14,213 bases of DNA from CAYVUB01 sp964454675 (GCA_964454675.1 CAYVUB010000045.1:1-14213); one strand, 5' to 3'. Positions 6,371-14,213 are shown, counted from the first letter of the stretch. Numbers and translations: made by a program. The notes: a model not told the origin generated them from the sequence alone.

Positions 6371-6373
6371 TGC

Positions 6374-6577
6374 TTACTCTTTTATGAGTTTTGTGGTTTT
6401 CTTTTGACCATATTCGCCTTCAACAGTCAAAAAATAAAGACCATTGGATAAATTTTCAAGGTTGATAATTATTTTATCGGGCAGATAAAAAACGTGAGCA
6501 TTAAATTTTGGTTTTAATCTCATAAGAATAATCATATCTTTACGTTTTAAAAAAATTAATACTAATCTTCTGTTCAT
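6374..6577 (-). pseudogene. Remnant of a type IX secretion C-terminal sorting domain
   Basis: The last 34 residues of this 67-residue frame read as a type A Por-secretion sorting domain: KIIINLENLSNGLYFLTV, then GQKKTTKLIKE at the stop. LSNGxYF followed by a Lys-rich tail ending in IK(E/Q) is the family hallmark. In a working protein this domain ends a large secreted protein behind a Sec signal peptide. Here the upstream half (residues 1-33) resembles no sorting domain and has no signal peptide. I read it as the 3' relic of a lost secreted-protein gene, tail to tail with the radical SAM gene (3 bases apart). A small standalone gene is possible but less likely. Confidence 0.5.
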
Positions 6578-6620
6578 TAACCAAAAAGTTTAATGAATTT
6601 TACATATACAAGAAAATATT

Positions 6621-7796
6621 ATGAGTTGTAACAGTTGCTCAACCGGTAAAGACGGACAACCTAAGGGTTGCAAAAACAATGGAACTTGCGGCACAGACAG
6701 CTGTAACAAGCTTACTGTTTTTGACTGGCTTTCCAACATGTCTTTGCCTCAGGGACAAGAGCCCTTTTTTGGGGTCGAAGTGCGGTTTAAAAACGGAAGG
6801 AAAGAATTTTATAAAAACACTGAAAATCTCACTTTAAGTATTGGCGATATTGTTGCTACACAAGCAGCGGCAGGTCATGATATAGGTATGGTTACACTTA
6901 CGGGAGAGCTGGTGCGTATCCAGATGAAACGCAAAAACATTAGCATCAATGATGAAGAAAATGTTTTGAAAATTTACCGCAAAGCATCTCAAAAAGATAT
7001 TGATATATGGTCTGAAGCACGTGACAAAGAAGAACCGATGAAGGTCAAAGCACGTCAGTTTGCAATAGATTTAAAGCTGCAAATGAAAATTTCGGACATT
7101 GAATTTCAAGGTGATGCCAGCAAAGCAACATTTTATTACACTGCCGAAGAACGTGTTGATTTTAGAGAATTAATCAAGCTGTTTGCCAAAGAATTTAAAA
7201 CACGCATCGAGATGAAACAAGTTGGTTTTCGCCAGGAAGCCGCACGTCTTGGCGGTATTGGCTCTTGCGGACGCGAATTGTGCTGTTCGACATGGCTTAC
7301 GGATTTCCGGTCGGTTAGCACCTCTGCCGCAAGATACCAGCAGTTATCACTCAACCCTTTAAAACTTGCAGGGCAATGCGGCAAACTCAAATGCTGCTTA
7401 AACTACGAGTTAGATGCATACATGGATGCCATTAAAGATTTTCCAAAAACCGAAATCAAACTACAAACCGAAAAAGGTGTCGCCATTTGCCAAAAAACCG
7501 ATATTTTCAAAGGCTTTTTATGGTATGCCTATGAAGGCGAATGGATGAACTGGCACAAACTTACCACAGCACAAGCCAATGAAATTATTGAACTTAACAA
7601 GAAAAAGCAAAAAGTAGCAAGCCTTGAAGACTATGCATCAGAATTGACTGAAGACGTTAAAGCCGATTTTGAAAATGTTGTAGGACAAGACAGTTTAACG
7701 CGTTTTGATAATCCAAAAAGCAAAAGCAAACGTAGAAATAAAAAGAAGTTTGGAAAAAAACCTCAAAACAAAACCAATCAAAATAATGTCAAGTAG
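6621..7796 (+). CDS. ricT: RicT-like PSP1-domain protein
   Basis: PSP1-family proteins include Bacillus RicT (YaaT), part of an iron-sulfur complex that affects phosphorelay and RNA processing. The Bacteroidota role is not established. The PSP1 core (about 50-265) carries FRELIKLFAKEFKTRIEMKQVG (181-202) and two family cysteine motifs, GSCGRELCC (Cys216, 221, 222) and GQCGKLKCC (Cys253, 258, 259), the likely cluster ligands. At 391 residues it is longer than RicT of B. subtilis (about 275). The N-terminus adds five cysteines (3, 6, 17, 23, 28), and the C-terminus adds a basic tail rich in Lys and Asn (about 365-391) that might bind nucleic acid. It overlaps gldH by 11 bases, so the genes are coupled. 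A weak promoter candidate is TATCTTTA at 6535-6542. Confidence 0.9.
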   Translation: MSCNSCSTGKDGQPKGCKNNGTCGTDSCNKLTVFDWLSNMSLPQGQEPFFGVEVRFKNGRKEFYKNTENLTLSIGDIVATQAAAGHDIGMVTLTGELVRIQMKRKNISINDEENVLKIYRKASQKDIDIWSEARDKEEPMKVKARQFAIDLKLQMKISDIEFQGDASKATFYYTAEERVDFRELIKLFAKEFKTRIEMKQVGFRQEAARLGGIGSCGRELCCSTWLTDFRSVSTSAARYQQLSLNPLKLAGQCGKLKCCLNYELDAYMDAIKDFPKTEIKLQTEKGVAICQKTDIFKGFLWYAYEGEWMNWHKLTTAQANEIIELNKKKQKVASLEDYASELTEDVKADFENVVGQDSLTRFDNPKSKSKRRNKKKFGKKPQNKTNQNNVK

Positions 7797-8274
7797 GTCT
7801 TTTTTGATAATTTTTTTAATCTGTTTGGGATTTTCCGCATGCGATTCCAAACAGGTTTTTGATGCTTACAAATCGGTGCCAAACCAATGGAACAAAAACA
7901 ATATCATAACCTTTGATGTCACTCCGCCCGATTCTGTAAACGTCTATAATTTATTTGTAAACATCAGAAATACAAATTCTTACAAATATGATAATCTGTT
8001 TTTAATAGTTGAAATGAATTTTCCGCACGGAAAAACCATTACAGATACTTTAGAATATAAAATGGCAGAACCAAGCGGGAAACTTTTAGGCACAGGATTT
8101 TCAGACATAAAAGAAAATAAGTTGTGGTATAAAGAACATATTACGTTTAACGAATCTGGCATTTACAAAGTAAATATCCAACACGCCATGCGTAACAACG
8201 GCGAAGTTTACGGCGTTGATAATCTTGAAGGTATCACAGACATAGGGTTCAGAATTGAACCTGCAACCAATTAG
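7786..8274 (+). CDS. gldH: Gliding motility lipoprotein GldH
   Basis: The ATG at 7786 gives 162 residues starting with a lipoprotein signal peptide (MSSRSFLIIFLICLGFSAC), with Cys19 as the lipid anchor. An ATG 27 codons upstream would place a charged, ricT-overlapping stretch before it and is unlikely. Mature features such as VFDAYKSVPNQWNKNN and NVYNLFVNIRNTNSYKYDNLFL fit GldH, a cell-envelope lipoprotein needed for gliding in Flavobacterium johnsoniae and widely kept in Bacteroidota, including species that do not glide. It overlaps ricT by 11 bases and ends 7 bases before the penicillin-binding protein gene. The residues after Cys19 (DSKQ) do not look like a surface-export signal, so a periplasm-facing location is more likely. 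Presence alone does not prove motility. Confidence 0.87.
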   Translation: MSSRSFLIIFLICLGFSACDSKQVFDAYKSVPNQWNKNNIITFDVTPPDSVNVYNLFVNIRNTNSYKYDNLFLIVEMNFPHGKTITDTLEYKMAEPSGKLLGTGFSDIKENKLWYKEHITFNESGIYKVNIQHAMRNNGEVYGVDNLEGITDIGFRIEPATN

Positions 8275-8281
8275 CACTATT

Positions 8282-10597
8282 ATGGCAAATAAAAAAACAG
8301 CAACGCAAGAGTTTTCAAAATACATCAAATGGTTTTGGAAACTGTTTTTTGGAGGCATAGCATTTATAATATTCCTGTTTTTGCTCGCATCTTGGGGTGT
8401 TTTTGGCGAAATGCCGGATCATACCGTTTTAGAAAATCCGAGTACCAATCTGGCAACAGAAATTATTTCTTCTGACGGAAAAACATTAGGAAAATTTTAT
8501 TTTGATGATAACAGAACCCCTGTTGATTACAAAGAGCTTCCCAAACATTTGGTGGATGCCTTGATAGCCACCGAAGACGCACGCTTTCATAGCCATTCGG
8601 GCGTAGATGCTATTGGTACTTTGAGGGCTGCTGTTTTTTTAGGCAAAAGAGGTGGAGCAAGTACCATCTCGCAACAATTGGCAAAACAGTTATTTCATAA
8701 CAGGGAAAAGGCCAATTTTATCGAAAAATTGTCCCAAAAAATGAGAGAATGGATTATTGCCATTCGTTTGGAACGTCAATATACCAAAGAAGAAATCATC
8801 GCCATGTACTTCAATATTTATGATTTTGGCAACAATGCCGATGGTATCCGAAGTGCGGCACGTATCTATTTTGGTAAAGAACCCAACGAGCTCGACCTTA
8901 AAGAATCTGCAATGCTGGTAGGGATGTTTAAAAATTCATCGTTATACAACCCAAGACCGCACCGCAATCCCGAAGGCACAAAAAACCGCCGCAATGTGGT
9001 GTTGAGCCAAATGGACAAATACGATTATATTACTTCGGAAATTAAAGATTCTATTCAAAAATTGGAGTTGGGACTTCGTTACACACCGGAATCTCACAGC
9101 GAAGGAACTGCCACGTATTTCAGGGAATATTTGAGAGATTTTATGCGTAAATGGATTGATGAAAACCCAAAACCCGATGGCACAAAATACAATCTTTATA
9201 ACAGTGGTTTAAAAATTTATACTACTATAGATTCCCGTATGCAGGCGTATGCCGAAGATGCCGTTTACCAGCACATGCCAAGACTTCAAGCAGAATTTTT
9301 TAAGCAAAACACACCCGAGCGCAACAAAACAGCACCGTTTTTGGGTCTGAAACAGGATGAAATAACGAGCTTGTTAAATAGAAGTATGCGCCAGTCAGAA
9401 CGTTGGCGAATCATGAAAGCCAATGGCAAAAGCGACAAAGAAATTATAGCGGCTTTTGATACGCCAACACCTATGACCATCTTTTCATGGAATGGCGATA
9501 TAGATACTATTATGAAACCAAGTGATTCCATGCGTTATTACAAATCGTTTTTACGTACAGGAGTCATGTCAATGGAACCGCAGACCGGTCATGTAAAAGC
9601 GTGGGTTGGCGGCATTAATATGCGCCACTTTAAATACGATCACGTTAAACAAGGCAAACGCCAGGTTGGCTCAACATTCAAGCCGTTTGTGTATGCAACA
9701 GCTATTGACCAGCTGCATTTATCGCCATGTGATACGCTTCCTAATACCAAAGTTGTTATTGAAGCAGGAAAATTTGGCAATCCGCAACCATGGAGTCCTG
9801 ATAATTCTGATGATAAATATGGTGGCTTCCAAACCTTAAAATTTGCATTGGCAAACTCAACCAATACCATTACAGCACGTTTGATGGACCAGGTAGGACC
9901 ACAGCCCGTAGTTGATATGGCAAGACGGTTGGGCATCGAATCAGACATTCCGGAAGTTCCGGCAATAGCATTAGGCACGCCCGACTTAAGTGTTTATGAA
10001 ATGGTGGCGGCATATTCCACATTTGCCAATAAAGGCGTTTATACTAAGCCTGTTATGATTACCAGAATTGAAGACAAAAACGGTACTATATTATTTCAGT
10101 TTACACCCGAAACCAAAGATGTCTTAAGTGAAGAAGTAGCGTATGTAACCACCAAATTGTTAGAAGGTGTGACCGAAGGCGGCTCGGGAACGCGATTGCG
10201 AACAAAAGGCGCAGATGCTTATCGCGCAGATTATAGAGAAGTTATTACAGGCTATCCTTACGAATTTGCAAACCCGATTGCCGGAAAAACCGGAACAACT
10301 CAAAATCAAAGTGACGGTTGGTTTATGGGTATGGTGCCTAATTTGGTCACAGGCGTTTGGGTAGGTGCCGAAGATAGAGCGGCACATTTTAGAAACATTA
10401 CGTATGGTCAGGGTGCAGCCATGGCATTGCCAATTTGGGGAGTGTATATGAAAAGCTGTTATGCCGATAAAGACCTTGATGTATCAAAAGGTAATTTTGA
10501 AGCACCCGAAAATTTATCCATAACCGTTAACTGCTCTGAATTTAGAAGACAAAACACTTCCGATACCGAAGGTTTTGAAGGTTTTATTGATTTTTAA
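8282..10597 (+). CDS. Bifunctional class A penicillin-binding protein (PBP1a-like)
   Basis: This 771-residue protein polymerises and cross-links peptidoglycan in the periplasm, anchored by one helix (about 19-41). I chose the ATG at 8282 because the upstream alternative (8255) lies inside gldH. The glycosyltransferase domain (about 60-235) has the catalytic Glu98 in ATEDARFHSHSGVD and the donor-site motif GASTISQQLAKQLF (125-138). The transpeptidase domain (about 420-720) has the three penicillin-binding motifs: Ser464-Thr-Phe-Lys467, Ser526-Thr-Asn528 and Lys669-Thr-Gly671. A segment of about 100 residues (335-430) between them carries charged residues and may be a linker insertion. It is the last gene of the ricT-gldH operon and ends before a strong terminator. 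All expected catalytic residues are present. Confidence 0.96.
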   Translation: MANKKTATQEFSKYIKWFWKLFFGGIAFIIFLFLLASWGVFGEMPDHTVLENPSTNLATEIISSDGKTLGKFYFDDNRTPVDYKELPKHLVDALIATEDARFHSHSGVDAIGTLRAAVFLGKRGGASTISQQLAKQLFHNREKANFIEKLSQKMREWIIAIRLERQYTKEEIIAMYFNIYDFGNNADGIRSAARIYFGKEPNELDLKESAMLVGMFKNSSLYNPRPHRNPEGTKNRRNVVLSQMDKYDYITSEIKDSIQKLELGLRYTPESHSEGTATYFREYLRDFMRKWIDENPKPDGTKYNLYNSGLKIYTTIDSRMQAYAEDAVYQHMPRLQAEFFKQNTPERNKTAPFLGLKQDEITSLLNRSMRQSERWRIMKANGKSDKEIIAAFDTPTPMTIFSWNGDIDTIMKPSDSMRYYKSFLRTGVMSMEPQTGHVKAWVGGINMRHFKYDHVKQGKRQVGSTFKPFVYATAIDQLHLSPCDTLPNTKVVIEAGKFGNPQPWSPDNSDDKYGGFQTLKFALANSTNTITARLMDQVGPQPVVDMARRLGIESDIPEVPAIALGTPDLSVYEMVAAYSTFANKGVYTKPVMITRIEDKNGTILFQFTPETKDVLSEEVAYVTTKLLEGVTEGGSGTRLRTKGADAYRADYREVITGYPYEFANPIAGKTGTTQNQSDGWFMGMVPNLVTGVWVGAEDRAAHFRNITYGQGAAMALPIWGVYMKSCYADKDLDVSKGNFEAPENLSITVNCSEFRRQNTSDTEGFEGFIDF

Positions 10598-10662
10598 CAG
10601 GTATGAAGCAAATTTCACGGATTTTTAAAATCTGTTAGTCATTTTTTCAGTATTAAAACGGC

Positions 10663-10707
10663 AAAAAACCAATCTAAAGTAGATTTTCATTTTAGATTGG
10701 TTTTTTT
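10663..10707 (+). terminator. Terminator of the ricT-gldH-PBP operon (bidirectional)
   Basis: AAAAAACCAATCTAAA (10663-10678) and TTTAGATTGGTTTTTT (10691-10706) form a perfect 16-bp stem around a 12-base loop, followed by further T residues. It lies 65 bases after the PBP stop. A second, weaker inverted repeat (ACGGATTTT/AAAATCTGT, 10617-10635) precedes it without a T run. Confidence 0.9.
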
Positions 10708-10743
10708 ATTTCGTATTTTTCAAAAGTAAAATTTATAGATATA

Positions 10744-11442
10744 ATGATTAATAAAAAAGCAGCAAATGTCAATGAAGCACTTCAGGGCGTTACTAATGGC
10801 ATGACCTTAATGTTAGGTGGTTTTGGGCTTTGCGGTATTCCGGAAAATGCCATTGCAGCATTGGTGAAAATGGGTGTAAACAAATTAACCTGCATTTCAA
10901 ATAATGCCGGAGTTGATGATTTTGGTTTAGGATTATTGCTTCAAAAACGTCAGATTAAAAAAATGATTTCATCCTATGTTGGTGAAAATGATGAATTTGA
11001 ACGCCAAATGCTCAGCGGCGAACTTGATGTTGAGTTGATTCCGCAGGGAACACTCGCTGAACGCTGCAGGGCGGCACAATCAGGGTTTCCTGCATTTTAT
11101 ACACCTGCGGGTTATGGGACAGAAGTTGCCCACGGTAAAGAAACAAGAGAATTTAATGGTAAAATGTATGTACTTGAAGAAGCCTTTAAAGCCGATTTTG
11201 CCTTTGTAAAAGCCTGGAAAGGTGATGCCGCCGGTAATTTGGTTTTTAAAGGAACCGCCAGAAATTTTAATCCGGCCATGTGCGGTGCGGCAAAAATTAC
11301 GGTTGCCGAGGTTGAAGAATTAGTGCCTGTGGGTAGTTTAGACCCAAACCATATTCATATTCCGGGCATATTTGTACAGCGTATTTTCCAGGGCGAACAT
11401 TATGAAAAACGTATAGAACAACGAACAGTAAGAACAAGATAA
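10744..11442 (+). CDS. scoA: 3-oxoacid CoA-transferase subunit A
   Basis: The 232-residue product is the alpha subunit of a two-subunit family I CoA-transferase. With ScoB it moves CoA from succinyl-CoA to acetoacetate, linking ketone or amino-acid breakdown to acetyl-CoA, in the cytoplasm. The glycine-rich signature LMLGGFGLCGIP (22-33) and the later stretch VKAWKGDAAGNLVFKGTARNFNP are typical. Length is as expected. The next gene starts 3 bases after its stop. The substrate is assigned by family resemblance; related enzymes use butyrate or acetate as partners. The ATG is at 10744, about 37 bases after the preceding terminator, so the promoter must lie in or near 10700-10735, but only a poor match (TATTTTTC, 10714-10721) is seen. 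Confidence 0.92.
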   Translation: MINKKAANVNEALQGVTNGMTLMLGGFGLCGIPENAIAALVKMGVNKLTCISNNAGVDDFGLGLLLQKRQIKKMISSYVGENDEFERQMLSGELDVELIPQGTLAERCRAAQSGFPAFYTPAGYGTEVAHGKETREFNGKMYVLEEAFKADFAFVKAWKGDAAGNLVFKGTARNFNPAMCGAAKITVAEVEELVPVGSLDPNHIHIPGIFVQRIFQGEHYEKRIEQRTVRTR

Positions 11443-11445
11443 ACC

Positions 11446-12099
11446 ATGTTAGATAAAATAGGAATAGCAAAACGCATTGCAAAAGAAGTTAAGGACGGCT
11501 ATTATGTAAATCTGGGTATAGGTATCCCAACCTTGGTTGCCAATTATGTGCGTGACGATATAGAAGTAGAATTTCAAAGTGAAAACGGCGTTCTCGGTAT
11601 GGGTCCGTTTCCTTTTGAAGGCGAAGAAGATGCCGATATTATCAATGCCGGAAAGCAAACCATAACCACGTTGCCCGGAGCAAGTTTTTTTGACTCGGCA
11701 ATGAGTTTTTCAATGATACGGGGCAAACACGTAGATTTGACTATTCTTGGCGCCATGGAAGTTTCAGAAAAAGGTGATATTGCCAACTGGAAAATTCCCG
11801 GTAAAATGGTAAAAGGCATGGGTGGTGCGATGGATTTGGTGGCAAGTGCCGAAAACATCATTGTAGCCATGATGCATACCAACAAAGAAGGCGAATCAAA
11901 AGTATTAAAACAATGCACACTTCCTTTAACCGGTGTAGGCTGTGTTAAAAAAATAGTAAGCAATCTTGCGGTTATTGAAGTAACCGATAAAGGTTTTAAA
12001 CTTTTAGAACGTGCACCCGGAGTTTCTGTAGAAGATATTATAAAAGCTACCGAAGGAACACTCATTGTAGAAGGTGATATTCCGGAAATGAATATTTAA
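11446..12099 (+). CDS. scoB: 3-oxoacid CoA-transferase subunit B
   Basis: The 217-residue beta subunit carries the active-site glutamate in QSENGVLGMGP (Glu46), which takes up CoA as a glutamyl-CoA thioester. Other family landmarks are VNLGIGIPTLVANYV (21-35), DSAMSFSMIRGKHVDLTILGAMEVS near the middle, and the PGKMVKGMGGAMDL loop. The gap of 3 bases after scoA and the shared terminator downstream make them a two-gene operon expected to form an A2B2 enzyme. Both halves look complete. Substrate specificity (acetoacetate with succinyl-CoA) follows from the pair's closest recognisable family, and is less sure than the enzyme class. Confidence 0.93.
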   Translation: MLDKIGIAKRIAKEVKDGYYVNLGIGIPTLVANYVRDDIEVEFQSENGVLGMGPFPFEGEEDADIINAGKQTITTLPGASFFDSAMSFSMIRGKHVDLTILGAMEVSEKGDIANWKIPGKMVKGMGGAMDLVASAENIIVAMMHTNKEGESKVLKQCTLPLTGVGCVKKIVSNLAVIEVTDKGFKLLERAPGVSVEDIIKATEGTLIVEGDIPEMNI

Positions 12100-12120
12100 G
12101 ACCGTATAAACTTTATCATC

Positions 12121-12163
12121 ATCCTTAAAGTTTCAACCGATGTTGAGATTTTAAGGATTTTTT
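12121..12163 (+). terminator. Terminator of scoAB
   Basis: ATCCTTAAA (12121-12129) pairs with TTTAAGGAT (12150-12158), and inside it TCAAC pairs with GTTGA around CGAT. Five T residues follow the stem (12159-12163). It starts 22 bases after the scoB stop. Confidence 0.75.
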
Positions 12164-12325
12164 GTAAGAAAAATCTAAGATTATATGGGTAAATGTTAAA
12201 ATTTAATGTATTTCATCGAATAAATATGTATTTAAACTGATTTATTCAAAATAAATCCCATATTTGTTAAACCAAATCTAAGTAACCAATTAACCAATAT
12301 TTACCATAACCTTAATTTATGATTT

Positions 12326-12414
12326 GCCCCAAATCTATCATAAATTTAGTCTAAAGTAAATGCAGCCCCAAATCTGCCATTAATTTTTTGACTTATGAAT
12401 GCAGCCCCAAATCT
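12326..12414. repeat. Three copies of a short repeat at 39-bp spacing
   Basis: GCCCCAAATCT occurs at 12326-12336, 12365-12375 and 12404-12414, exactly 39 bases apart each time. The second and third copies share a longer core, AATGCAGCCCCAAATCT followed by a purine and CC. The bases between copies are only partly alike, so this is a degenerate 39-bp tandem repeat of two units plus a partial third. A related CCAAATCT lies at 12272-12279, out of phase. Read on the - strand, two units give in-frame GRFGAAF segments 13 residues apart. Confidence 0.6.
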
Positions 12415-12500
12415 ACCTAAACCTACTTTAACCGAAAGTACCCTAATCACAAACTTTCGCAACACAACAAGATTAGTTAAAAACCTTTTAGCCCTAACAA

Positions 12501-12542
12501 AAAAAGTATTCATGCTATAACCCTTTCGGGATAGCATGAATA
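12501..12542 (-). terminator. Terminator of the ABC transporter gene, overlapping its stop codon
   Basis: TATTCATGCTAT (12507-12518) and ATAGCATGAATA (12531-12542) form a perfect 12-bp stem, with CCC/GGG closing further inside around a TTTC loop. On the - strand the stem is followed by a run of seven T residues. Its 5' arm is the coding sequence for the last residues and the TAG stop lies in the 3' arm. Confidence 0.85.
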
Positions 12543-14206
12543 AGTTTTTGGGTGTATGCCTGTTTTGGGTTTTGATAAATGCTGTCGGCATCGGCCATTT
12601 CTTCTATTTTGCCTTTGTTCATTACTATTAGCTGGTCTGACATGTATTTTACCACAGCCAGATCGTGCGAAATAAATATATACGTGAAATTAAAATTCTC
12701 TTTTAAATCATTCAGCAAATTAAGCACCTGCGCCTGTACCGAAATATCAAGTGCCGAGACCGATTCGTCACAGATAATCAATTGAGGTTGTAATGCAATG
12801 GCACGGGCAATACCAATGCGCTGGCGTTGACCTCCGGAAAACTCATGCGGATAGCGATTAAAAAATTCAGTTGACAATCCTACTTTTTGTAAAATATCCA
12901 AGACAATCTCTTTTCGTTCTTTGTCATTTACGCCAATGCCGTGCACTTTCATAGGCTCCATGATGGCATTGCCTACCGTGATTCTCGGGTTTAACGAGGC
13001 GTAAGGATCCTGGAAAATGATTTGGATGTCTTTGCGCAAGGCTCTTACTTCATTTTTTGAAAGTGTTGTAATATCGACACCGTTGTATATGATTTCGCCC
13101 GATGTGGCTTTGTCCAATTGCAAAATAGCATTTGCCAATGTCGATTTTCCGCAGCCCGATTCGCCCACAAGTCCCAGCGTTTCGCCTTTATACAATTTGA
13201 AACTCACATCATCAACAGCTTTAAAAACTTTAGTTTTACCAAACCACCCTAATTTTGAAATGTATGCTTTTTCAACATTTTTTACTTCCAATAATGGTGG
13301 TTGTGCATACAAAACCGCGTGTTTTTCTTGTCGGTCGTTATCTGTAATTACGTCTGCTTCAGGACGGTTTTCCATATAATCCTTGATGGTTGGCAGCCGT
13401 TTAAGACGCTCATTCAACGAAGGTTTTGAGCTGAGCAGTGCTTTGGTATAAATATGTTTCGGGTGGTTGAAAATATCGGTTGTATTACCTTGTTCTACAA
13501 TATCGCCTTTGTACATGACCAAAACTCTGTGAGCAATTTCTGAAACGAGCGCAAGGTCGTGCGAAATAAAAATGATGCTCATGCCTTCATCTGCCTGTAA
13601 TTGTTTTAAGAGCAGGATAATTTCTTTTTGAACGGTAACATCCAATGCGGTTGTAGGCTCGTCGGCAATAAGGATTTTGGGTTTGCAGGCTATTGCCATG
13701 GCAATCATGACACGCTGTTTTTGTCCGCCCGAAATTTCATGTGGATACGCGTCAAAAATACGCTCAGGCAAAGGCAGTTTTACTTTTTCAAAAAGGGATA
13801 AGGTTTCTGATTTTGCTTCTGATTTTGAGAGTTTTGTATGCTGCAATATAATTTCACGCACTTGCTTTCCGCAGGTCATCGACGGATTTAAAGAACTCAT
13901 GGGTTCCTGAAAAATCATGGCGATAGCATTACCTCGTATGTGTTGAAATGCTTTTGAGGATAATTGGGTTACATCTTGGTTTTCAAAATAAATATGCCCG
14001 TTGATTATTTTTGAAATACGTTTGGGCAGTAATCCGAGTATTGCGAGTGTCGATATTGATTTTCCCGAACCCGATTCGCCTACAATGCCTAAGATTTCGT
14101 TTTTATAAAGCTGAAACGAACTGTCGTTAATGACGGTTTTTTCAATACCGTCAGACAAGAACGAAATGGATAAATTTTCGACGGAAAGCAAAGCGTTTGT
14201 GTTCAT
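12515..14206 (-). CDS. Double-ATPase ABC transporter protein, oligopeptide/nickel type
   Basis: The 563-residue protein fuses two ATP-binding domains of the DppD/DppF (OppD/OppF) kind, as in YejF or GsiA, and would energise import of peptides or similar solutes through permease partners not in the window. Domain 1 has Walker A GESGSGKS (43-50), signature SGGQKQR (159-165), Walker B ILIADEP (178-184) and the switch His216. Domain 2 has GESGCGKST (348-356), SGGQRQR (457-463), LIICDES (476-482) and His514. A linker (about 265-305) joins them. Both sites look catalytically complete. In-frame TGA upstream (14210-14212) makes ATG 14206 the first possible start. Permease and binding-protein genes, if linked, must lie to the right of the window. 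Substrate is not determined. Confidence 0.93.
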   Translation of the reverse strand: MNTNALLSVENLSISFLSDGIEKTVINDSSFQLYKNEILGIVGESGSGKSISTLAILGLLPKRISKIINGHIYFENQDVTQLSSKAFQHIRGNAIAMIFQEPMSSLNPSMTCGKQVREIILQHTKLSKSEAKSETLSLFEKVKLPLPERIFDAYPHEISGGQKQRVMIAMAIACKPKILIADEPTTALDVTVQKEIILLLKQLQADEGMSIIFISHDLALVSEIAHRVLVMYKGDIVEQGNTTDIFNHPKHIYTKALLSSKPSLNERLKRLPTIKDYMENRPEADVITDNDRQEKHAVLYAQPPLLEVKNVEKAYISKLGWFGKTKVFKAVDDVSFKLYKGETLGLVGESGCGKSTLANAILQLDKATSGEIIYNGVDITTLSKNEVRALRKDIQIIFQDPYASLNPRITVGNAIMEPMKVHGIGVNDKERKEIVLDILQKVGLSTEFFNRYPHEFSGGQRQRIGIARAIALQPQLIICDESVSALDISVQAQVLNLLNDLKENFNFTYIFISHDLAVVKYMSDQLIVMNKGKIEEMADADSIYQNPKQAYTQKLIHAIPKGL

Positions 14207-14213
14207 AAATCAT

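Larger units (their letters stand above)
12100..12514. other. Intergenic region between scoB and the ABC transporter gene (415 bases)
   Basis: It contains the scoAB terminator (12121-12163), an AT-rich stretch with no recognisable element (about 12164-12320), the 39-bp-period repeats (12326-12414) and the T-run side of the convergent ABC gene's terminator. A 55-codon - strand frame (12346-12513) runs through the repeats, but lies behind the ABC terminator and resembles no known protein, so it is not called as a gene. Confidence 0.6.

Noticed and set aside
11574..12065. A 163-codon - strand frame opposite scoB
   Set aside because: It is a complementary-strand shadow of a well-supported enzyme gene, without promoter, domain or signal of its own.
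12326..12414. Possible CRISPR array from evenly spaced repeats
   Set aside because: The shared core is only 11-17 bases, the intervening bases resemble each other rather than being unique spacers, there are just three copies, and no cas gene is nearby.
12346..12591. An 81-codon - strand frame through the repeat region and the ABC gene's 3' end
   Set aside because: It overlaps the ABC gene in another frame, lies partly beyond that gene's terminator, and its sequence is explained by the 39-bp repeat. No domain or signal is recognisable.

Overview
The window reads as chromosome of a member of the Bacteroidota, most likely a flavobacterium-like organism. The reasons are low GC, starts without clear Shine-Dalgarno sequences, a promoter matching the Bacteroidota -7 consensus TAnnTTTG, a GldH gliding lipoprotein, a relic of a type IX secretion sorting domain, and an ECF sigma gene paired with an outer-membrane barrel protein. 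The genes are mostly conserved chromosomal ones. There is no transposase, phage gene, CRISPR array, tRNA or rRNA that I can see.

Left part (1-3890). The first 52 bases hold what looks like the end of an OmpA-type protein on the + strand, followed by its terminator. Then come four genes on the - strand. recA (2814-3827) has its own terminator. Downstream of it is a probable three-gene unit: a small lipoprotein (2288-2701), an ECF sigma factor (1711-2253, GTG start) and a 497-residue protein (218-1711). The last has an anti-sigma-like cytoplasmic N-terminus, one membrane helix, a long Asn/Thr-rich linker and an outer-membrane beta-barrel. The sigma and barrel genes overlap by one base. This looks like a cell-envelope signalling module.

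Middle (3828-6620). The 467-base gap between recA and trhO is not empty. It encodes a 30-residue basic/hydrophobic peptide (4017-4109), a long hairpin starting at its stop codon, and a + strand terminator, so it is probably a small independent transcript. trhO (tRNA U34 hydroxylase) follows behind a good TAnnTTTG promoter and abuts a radical SAM enzyme with no intervening base. A headless type IX sorting-domain remnant lies on the - strand after it.

Right part (6621-14213). ricT (PSP1 family), gldH and a class A penicillin-binding protein gene form a tight + strand operon (11-base overlap, then a 7-base gap) ending at a strong terminator. The two subunits of succinyl-CoA:3-ketoacid CoA-transferase (scoA, scoB) follow, 3 bases apart, with their own terminator. 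After a 415-base gap carrying a 39-bp-period repeat comes a convergent gene for a double-ATPase peptide-type ABC transporter protein. Its terminator begins inside its own last codons.

The most interesting items are the small peptide/hairpin transcript beside recA, the trans-envelope anti-sigma/barrel fusion, and the trhO-radical SAM pair.
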